A model generated the notes under the pieces. That model worked only from the letters and a program-made list of their open reading frames with translations. It searched no databases and was not told the origin of the DNA. This document shows positions 58,525 through 64,000 of a stretch of 64,000 nucleotides of DNA, piece by piece (position 1 is the stretch's first letter; every line of letters starts with the position of its first letter). The position numbers and the translations under genes are program-made. The stretch lies in assembly GCF_014650495.1 (NCBI RefSeq), contig NZ_BMVB01000003.1:278794-342793 (forward strand), read 5' to 3'. The DNA comes from Streptomyces cinnamoneus (GTDB lineage: Bacteria > Actinomycetota > Actinomycetes > Streptomycetales > Streptomycetaceae).

Positions 58525-61500
58525 TCAGTGGTGGCGGCGCCGGCGCAGCTCGCCCAACGCCGCGCGGCCGGCCGGGCGGCGTGCCGGCTCCGCCGGTGGT
58601 GGGCCGGGGTCGTCCAGGCGGCGTGCCAGCGAGCGGATCGTCGGGTACATGAACATCTCCACGCGGGTCAGCGGCTGCCGCGTCCGTTCCCGTAGCCGGG
58701 CCATGACGCGCATCAGCAGCAGGGAGTCGCCGCCGACCTCGAAGAAGTTGTCGTCGACGCCGACCCGGTCCCGTTGCAGCACGTCCCGCCAGATCTCGGC
58801 GACGAGCCGTTCGCGGCGGCCGGGCGGCCCGGTCCCCGCAGCGTGCGGCCCGGCCTCCACAGGGCGTGGTGCGGGGGCGGGCAGGGCGGCACGGTCGGTC
58901 TTGCCGTTGGCGGTGAGCGGGATGCTCTCCAGCGTCGCGAACACCGAGGGGATCATGTAGCCGGGCAGGCAGGCGGCCAGGTGGGCACGCAGCTCGCCGG
59001 CGGTGGCCGGGGTTCCGCGCGGGACGACGTAGCCGACCAGCCGCCCGTCGCGCACGGCGACCACGGCCCGGTCCACCGCGGGGTGGCCGCGCAGCGCGGT
59101 CTCGACCTCGCCGGTCTCGACCCGGTGGCCGCGCACCTTGACCTGTCCGTCCGCCCTGCCGAGGAACTCCAGGTGTCCGTCGGGGCGTTGGCGGACGAGA
59201 TCGCCGGTGCGGTAGACGGTCCCGGGGTCCTGGGGCACGGTCAGGAACCGCTCGGCCGTCAGGTCCGGCCGGTTCAGGTAGCCGGAGGCCACGCCCGCCC
59301 CGCCGATGTACAGCTCGCCGGGCACCCCGGGCGGCAGCGGCCGCCGCCCGGGGTCCAGGACGTGGAAGCGGGTGTTGGCGACCGGCGGCCCGATCAGGGG
59401 GCGCCTGCCCGGCAGCACTTCGGCGGCCGCGGACCAGATCGTGGTTTCCGTGGGTCCGTAGAGGTTCCACAGGCTGCCGCCCCGGGCGAGCAGGTCCCGG
59501 GCGAGGTCCGGCGGCAGTGCCTCGCCCCCGCACAGCATCCGCAGCGGTGCGCCGGGCGGCTGTCCCTGCCAGCCGGCGTCGAGCAGCATGCGCCAGGTGG
59601 CGGGCGTGGCCTGCACGGTGGTGGGGCGGCAGCGCTCCAGCAGGGTGCGCAGCCGGAAGCCGTCGGCCGCCGTCTCCGCCGGGGCGAGCTCGACCTGTCC
59701 GCCGGTGGCCAGGGGGACGTAGAGCTCCAGGCCGGCGATGTCGAAGCAGGGCGTGGTGAGGGCGAGCAGCCGCTCCCCGGTGGTGAAGCCGGGCGTCAGG
59801 GCCATCGCGCGCACGAAGTTGGCCAGGGCCCGGTGGCTGATCCGCACGCCTTTGGGGCGGCCGGTGGAGCCGGAGGTGAAGATGACGTACGCGTCCGTCT
59901 CCGGCCGGACGTCGATGCCGTCCTCGGGCGCGGCGGCCTCGACGGCGGCCCGCTCCCGGTCCAGGATCAGGATGTCGGCGTCCGTCGTGGGCAGGGTGCC
60001 GGCCAGGCGCTCCTCGGTGACGAGCAGGGCGGGCGCGGCGTCGGTGACCATGGTGGCGATGCGGGCGGGCGGGTAGAGGGGGTCCAGCGGCACGTAGGCG
60101 GCGCCGGACTTCATGATGCCGAGGAGAGCGACCGTCAGGTCGGTGGTGCGGTCCAGGTGGACGGCGACCCGTTGCCCGGTCCCCACGCCGCGGGCCCGCA
60201 GGTGTCCGGCGCAGGCCGAGGACAGGCGGTCGAGTTCGCCGTAGGTGAGGGTCTGCCCGGCGCAGGTCACGGCGGGGGCGCCGGGGCGCAGCCGGGCCTG
60301 CCGGGCGACCATGCGGTGGACGGTGGTGCCGGGCGGGAGGTCGGCGGTGGTGTCGTTCCAGGCGGCCATGGCGCGCCGGGCCTTGTCGGTGCCCAGCGGG
60401 ATGGCGGCGGGATCGCTGTCGGGTGCCCGGTCGAGCGCGCGCAGGTAGGCGGCGGCGTATGCGGCGAGCGGGCCGGCGGGGCCCACCCACCGGCAGGGGC
60501 CCGTCCTGCGGGGGATGCGGATCAGCAGTGCGGTGCCGGGTGGGGCCTCGGCGGGGCCGTCGTCGGTGATCTCCAGGGTGATGGGCAGTTCCCGGGCGGC
60601 CGTGCGCAGCCGGCGGTGCCGGGTCCACAGGTCGTGCGGGAACGGCGCGCGGCCGGACGTCTCCCGGACCGCGTGGTCCCGCAGTGCCGTGATGCCGCGC
60701 CCGTCCAGCGGCGGTATGCGCAGGGGTATCCAGTCCGCGTAGAGCGCGTCGACGGCCGGGTGGCCGGTGCCCGGGCCGGCCGATCGCAGTCGTACGTCGG
60801 TGCCGGGGGTGACGCCGACGCGGACGAGGAAGGCGAGGAGGGCCGCCAGCAGCCAGTGGGGGTCCCGTGCGCCGTCGGGGACGGGCACGTCGGCCTCGGC
60901 TGGGCCGCCGTCGGCGCGGTGGGGCAGGTCGGCGGGCTCCAGCGAGGAGAGCCGCCTCACCCAGTGCGGCTCGTCGCGCAGGCTCGCCGCCTCGGCACGG
61001 CCGGCGGCGTCCAGCAGGGCGGCGTCCGGGACCGGGAGCACGTCCCCGGGCCGCAGCGCGTGCGGGGCGGGTGCGCCGAGTGGGGTGGTGAGCGTGGTCA
61101 GCCGTACGTCGTGGCCGGCCGTGGCGACGGTGACGGTGCCGCTGTCCGGCGTGGCGAGGACCGTGCCGGGAGGCCGTCCCGAGCGGCTGGGGCACATGGT
61201 CAGTCCGCTGACGATGGCGGGGCGGTCGCCGAGGAGGGCCTTGGCCGTGCCGAACGTGTTGGCGTGCGGCCCGAAGTCGCGGGCGCGGACGGCGGCGTCC
61301 AGGGCTTCCGCGGGCCGGTCCCAGCACAGGAGGCCGCCGCCGGGCGGCCGTTCGTGGCGGCCGTGGAAGGTGCGTCGCGCGAGCTCCTGGGGCCGACGCC
61401 GCACGCGGCCGGCCGCCAGCGCGTCGGCCAGCTCGGCGAAGGCGTCGATGCCCGCCTCCAGGCACTTCACGTTGAGCGTCGCGCTGGTCTCCCCCGGCGC

Positions 61501-61926
61501 CACCGGGACCTCGCGGGAGGCCAGCACGTCGCCGCTGTCGGCCTCCTCCGTCATCACGTGCCAGCTGACGCCGTGGACGGCCTCGCCCTGCAGGAGCGCC
61601 CACGTGGTGGCGTGCACACCGGCGTGCCGGGGCAGCGGACCGTCGTGGAAGTTGACCGGCAGGCCCCGCGGCAGCTCCAGGACGCGCCGTGGCAGCATGC
61701 GCAGGTTGGCGACGCTGAAGAGGTGGTCGAACGGCTCGGCGGCGAGCCGTTCCTCCAGCTCCGGTCCGAACCCGGTCACGGGCAGCCCGCTGCGGGTGGC
61801 CCAGTCGCGGACGCCGGCGTCGGCGGACACCACGCCGAGCACCCGGTGGCCGCGGTCCAGGAGCAGTTCGGCGCAGGAGGCCACCATCGCGTTCCCGCCG
61901 GCCAGGAAGCAGCTGAAGTGCGTCAT
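58525..61926 (-). CDS. NRPS: formyltransferase - partial condensation - adenylation - carrier
   Basis: An 1133-residue NRPS. Formyltransferase domain (about 1-200): Asn92 and His94 in VNFHDGPLPRHAG and Asp130 in EEADSGDVLA form the catalytic triad. A shortened condensation-like stretch (about 340-480) has no HHxxxDG motif. The adenylation domain (about 520-1020) has FTSGSTGRPKG near 678; by hand alignment the specificity code reads D-I-L-A-C-G-L-I-W-K, closest to glycine. Carrier Ser1068 (VGGDSLLLM) follows. It probably loads N-formyl-glycine, as in oxazole-containing pathways. ATG 61926 overlaps the aldehyde dehydrogenase stop. Confidence 0.85.
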   Translation of the reverse strand: MTHFSCFLAGGNAMVASCAELLLDRGHRVLGVVSADAGVRDWATRSGLPVTGFGPELEERLAAEPFDHLFSVANLRMLPRRVLELPRGLPVNFHDGPLPRHAGVHATTWALLQGEAVHGVSWHVMTEEADSGDVLASREVPVAPGETSATLNVKCLEAGIDAFAELADALAAGRVRRRPQELARRTFHGRHERPPGGGLLCWDRPAEALDAAVRARDFGPHANTFGTAKALLGDRPAIVSGLTMCPSRSGRPPGTVLATPDSGTVTVATAGHDVRLTTLTTPLGAPAPHALRPGDVLPVPDAALLDAAGRAEAASLRDEPHWVRRLSSLEPADLPHRADGGPAEADVPVPDGARDPHWLLAALLAFLVRVGVTPGTDVRLRSAGPGTGHPAVDALYADWIPLRIPPLDGRGITALRDHAVRETSGRAPFPHDLWTRHRRLRTAARELPITLEITDDGPAEAPPGTALLIRIPRRTGPCRWVGPAGPLAAYAAAYLRALDRAPDSDPAAIPLGTDKARRAMAAWNDTTADLPPGTTVHRMVARQARLRPGAPAVTCAGQTLTYGELDRLSSACAGHLRARGVGTGQRVAVHLDRTTDLTVALLGIMKSGAAYVPLDPLYPPARIATMVTDAAPALLVTEERLAGTLPTTDADILILDRERAAVEAAAPEDGIDVRPETDAYVIFTSGSTGRPKGVRISHRALANFVRAMALTPGFTTGERLLALTTPCFDIAGLELYVPLATGGQVELAPAETAADGFRLRTLLERCRPTTVQATPATWRMLLDAGWQGQPPGAPLRMLCGGEALPPDLARDLLARGGSLWNLYGPTETTIWSAAAEVLPGRRPLIGPPVANTRFHVLDPGRRPLPPGVPGELYIGGAGVASGYLNRPDLTAERFLTVPQDPGTVYRTGDLVRQRPDGHLEFLGRADGQVKVRGHRVETGEVETALRGHPAVDRAVVAVRDGRLVGYVVPRGTPATAGELRAHLAACLPGYMIPSVFATLESIPLTANGKTDRAALPAPAPRPVEAGPHAAGTGPPGRRERLVAEIWRDVLQRDRVGVDDNFFEVGGDSLLLMRVMARLRERTRQPLTRVEMFMYPTIRSLARRLDDPGPPPAEPARRPAGRAALGELRRRRHH

Positions 61927-63491
61927 CCCAGTCCCAGCCTCGTCATCGTCCGGCGCAGTGCGGTCAGCCGCTCGGTGTGCCGCTCGGGATCGGCGCCCGG
62001 ACGGGGGTCGAACAACTCGGCCCGGGCGCGGGCGACGACTTGACGGTCGGTGTACTGCCGCAGGCCCCCGCTGCCGTGCCGGTGGCCGGTCCCGGAGTGG
62101 CCGCGGCCGCCCATGGGGGCCGCGTAGGAGACGTAGGCGGTGCGGAAGCCCTCGTTGATGTTGACGGTGCCGGCCGACAGCCGGGCGGCGAGCGCGGCGG
62201 CCCGGGCCGGGCTGCGGCTCCAGACGCTGGCGTTCAGGCCGTACGGGCCGTCGTTGGCCAGCGCGACCGCCTCCTCGTCGTCGTGGAAGGGGCGGACGGA
62301 CACCACAGGGCCGAAGGTCTCCTCGTCGTGGACGGCCGTGCCGGGGGCGACGTCGGCCAGGACGGTCGGCTCGTGGAAGAGCGGTCCGATGTCGGGGCGT
62401 GCGTGGCCGCCGCTCAGCAGGCGGGCCCCCTTGTCCAGGGCCTCGCCGATGTGGGAGGTGACGCGGTCGAGCTGGCGGTGGGTGGTGAGCGAGCCCATGT
62501 CGGCGCCGAAGTCGAACGCGGCGGAGAGGCGCAGGGTGGCGACGCGGTCCAGGAAACGGTCGAGGAAGCGGTCGTGGACACCGGCGTGGACGAGGATCCG
62601 TTCGGCCGCCATGCACAGCTGTCCGGCGCTGGTGAAGCAGGCCCGCACGGCGCCGGCCGCGGCCCGTTCGACGTCGGCGTCGGCGAGGACCACCAGGGCG
62701 TTCTTGCCGCCCAGTTCGAGCATGGAGCCGATGATCCGGTCCGCTGCCATGCGGCCCAGCACCCTGCCCGCCGCCGTCGAGCCGGTGAAGGCCAGGTGGT
62801 CGGCGCCCGCCACCAGCGCGGGCCCGACGTCGGCCGGTTCGCCGACGACGATCTGCCACAGCTGCTCCGGCAACCCTGCCTCGGCGCACACCGCGCGCGC
62901 CCACAGGGCGGTGCACGCGGTCTGGGTGTCGGGCTTGTGGACGACGGCGTTGCCCGCGAGCAGGGCGGGGACGACGTCGGTGACGCTCAGGCTGAGCGGA
63001 TAGTTCCACGGGGTGATGACGGCCACGACGCCCTTGGGGTGCCGCAGTTCGCGCACGGTCGTCAGCAGCGGCAGCGCGCCGGGCAGGCGGCGCGGGGCGA
63101 GTAACTTCGGGGCGCGGCGCGCGTAGTGGCGGCACACGCCGGCGGCGTCGACGACCTCCTCGAAGGCGTGGGCCCGGGCCTTGCCGGTCTCCCACTGCAG
63201 CAGGTCCATGGCCTCGCGCCGCCGGTCCAGCAACAGGTCGTGCACGCGTCCCAGGACACGGGCCCGTTCGCTCGCGTCCCGCGCGGCCCAGGAGCATTGC
63301 GCGGCGCGGGCCCGCTCACAGGCCAGGGCGACGTCGCCGGGCGTGGCGGTGGGCAGGCAGGCGATGGCGTCCAGGGTGAACGGCGCCCGGGGCGTGGCCT
63401 GCGGGCCGCTGCCGGCCAGTCGCTCGCCCAGCCGGGCGGCCGTGGCGGCGACGGGCGGGGCGGAGCGGGAGGTGGGTGCCGGGGGGCACAT
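61923..63491 (-). CDS. aldehyde dehydrogenase
   Basis: A 522-residue NAD(P)+ aldehyde dehydrogenase of the succinate-semialdehyde group: Cys293 in SAGQLCMAAERI is the nucleophile, Glu259 in SMLELGGKN the base, FTGSTAAGR the cofactor loop. It oxidises an aldehyde to an acid, here perhaps a pathway precursor or released aldehyde. Start ATG 63491, 2 bp after the ligase stop; the stop overlaps the NRPS start by 4 bp. Confidence 0.85.
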   Translation of the reverse strand: MCPPAPTSRSAPPVAATAARLGERLAGSGPQATPRAPFTLDAIACLPTATPGDVALACERARAAQCSWAARDASERARVLGRVHDLLLDRRREAMDLLQWETGKARAHAFEEVVDAAGVCRHYARRAPKLLAPRRLPGALPLLTTVRELRHPKGVVAVITPWNYPLSLSVTDVVPALLAGNAVVHKPDTQTACTALWARAVCAEAGLPEQLWQIVVGEPADVGPALVAGADHLAFTGSTAAGRVLGRMAADRIIGSMLELGGKNALVVLADADVERAAAGAVRACFTSAGQLCMAAERILVHAGVHDRFLDRFLDRVATLRLSAAFDFGADMGSLTTHRQLDRVTSHIGEALDKGARLLSGGHARPDIGPLFHEPTVLADVAPGTAVHDEETFGPVVSVRPFHDDEEAVALANDGPYGLNASVWSRSPARAAALAARLSAGTVNINEGFRTAYVSYAAPMGGRGHSGTGHRHGSGGLRQYTDRQVVARARAELFDPRPGADPERHTERLTALRRTMTRLGLG

Positions 63492-63493
63492 GG

Positions 63494-64000
63494 TCAGTCC
63501 TCCAGGGGGGTCAGGCCGCCGCCGGCGTAGAGGGTGTCGATGAGGTCGCGGTAGTGCCGGCCGATGGCCCGGCGCCGCATCTTCAGGGTGGGCGTGACCA
63601 GCCCGGAGTGCGGTGTCCAGGTGTTCTCGACGACGGCGAAGCGCCGGACCCGTTCGGGGCGGGACAGGTGCCGGTTGCCGTGGGCCACGGCGCGGCGGAT
63701 CCGGTCGGTGTCGGTGTCGGTGTCGCTGCTCCCGCTGCCGCTGCCGCTGCCGAGGGCGACGAGGGTGATGAGAGCGGTGTTGTACGGGCGGCCGTCGCCG
63801 ATCACAAACACCTGGTCGATGAGGGGTTCGCCGTGACCGATCCGTTCCTCGATCCGGGCGGGCGACATGTTCTTGCCGTAGGCGTTGACGATGAGGTCCT
63901 TCTTGCGGCCGGTGATGCGCAGCGCGCCGTCGTCCGCCACCTCGCCGAGGTCCCCGGTGTGCACCCAGCCCTCGGCGTCGAGGACCTCGGCGGTCTCCCG
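63494..64000 (-). CDS. acyl-CoA/fatty-acid ligase, C-terminal part (5' end beyond right edge)
   Basis: The last about 168 codons of an AMP-forming ligase of the long-chain acyl-CoA synthetase group: EGWVHTGDLGEVADDGALRI, TGRKKDLIVNAYGKNMSPAR and the C-terminal TLKMRRRAIGRHYRDLIDTL. A GSGSGSSDTDTDTD linker is unusual. It probably activates a fatty acid or other carboxylate that primes the pathway. The gene starts outside the window. First visible gene of the leftward operon. Confidence 0.85.
   Translation of the reverse strand, partial: RETAEVLDAEGWVHTGDLGEVADDGALRITGRKKDLIVNAYGKNMSPARIEERIGHGEPLIDQVFVIGDGRPYNTALITLVALGSGSGSGSSDTDTDTDRIRRAVAHGNRHLSRPERVRRFAVVENTWTPHSGLVTPTLKMRRRAIGRHYRDLIDTLYAGGGLTPLED

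Noticed and set aside
58774..62043. A very long open frame on the plus strand opposite the NRPS gene
   Set aside because: The translation is low-complexity with no domain; the opposite strand has clear formyltransferase, adenylation and carrier motifs. It is an antisense shadow of GC-rich coding DNA, as is 54911-57643 opposite the PKS.

Overview
The window is very GC-rich actinobacterial DNA. Third codon positions are almost always G or C, GTG and TTG starts are common, and regulator families such as SARP/NB-ARC, ECF sigma and SpoIIE-type PP2C fit Streptomyces or a close relative. About sixty genes or gene remnants are visible. I saw no rRNA or tRNA gene, no complete insertion sequence and no CRISPR array.

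Left part (1-15.6 kb): mostly small metabolic and regulatory units. It holds an amidohydrolase cut by the left edge, an amidinotransferase, a cobalamin riboswitch ahead of a hotdog thioesterase, a YbaK-type deacylase, a LysR regulator plus tautomerase, and a CorA-type channel. These are followed by an ArsR regulator divergent from a quinone oxidoreductase with a near-perfect 37-bp palindrome between them, a GntR regulator divergent from a reductase/oxygenase flavin monooxygenase pair, several NTF2-like proteins and a DUF523 protein. A decayed Rossmann gene and a PQQ-type beta-propeller protein end this part.

Middle left (15-27 kb): an island of exported proteins and their regulators. It has a metalloprotease with FN3 and ricin domains, an ECF sigma factor fused to a membrane segment and a CAP domain, a B-type lectin overlapping a SARP/NB-ARC/TPR regulator, two I36/crystallin-like proteins facing each other across 11-bp tandem repeats, a penicillin-binding-type serine hydrolase and a ricin-type lectin.

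Middle (27-50 kb): accessory genes. These are a frameshifted NTF2-like pseudogene, a Vat/CatB acetyltransferase, SDR/LysR, a DMT transporter, a DHFR-like reductase, two DNA-binding proteins with simple-sequence tracts and a PP2C phosphatase. A five-gene operon at 39.2-44.8 kb encodes an unrecognised protein, a homocysteine methyltransferase-like enzyme, a Fem/GNAT-like transferase, an ATP-grasp ligase and an MFS exporter. It looks like a small peptide or amino-acid biosynthesis and export unit. A lactate-permease homologue with an AraC regulator, a PAP2 protein and small exported proteins follow.

Right part (50.1-64 kb and beyond): one long leftward operon of a hybrid biosynthetic cluster. 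In transcription order it encodes an acyl-CoA ligase-like protein (cut by the right edge), an aldehyde dehydrogenase, a formyltransferase-adenylation-carrier NRPS, a PP-loop ATPase with zinc-ribbon cysteines, a KS-AT(degenerate)-ACP protein, four stand-alone ketosynthase-like proteins and an ACP. Two of the four ketosynthases keep the nucleophilic Cys and two have lost it, in alternating order. Seven of the nine junctions are 4-bp ATGA/GTGA overlaps. My reading is that a formylated amino acid (the adenylation code looks glycine-like) is modified by the PP-loop enzyme and extended by a ketosynthase/chain-length-factor-like system. This is the best candidate for an undescribed system in the window.
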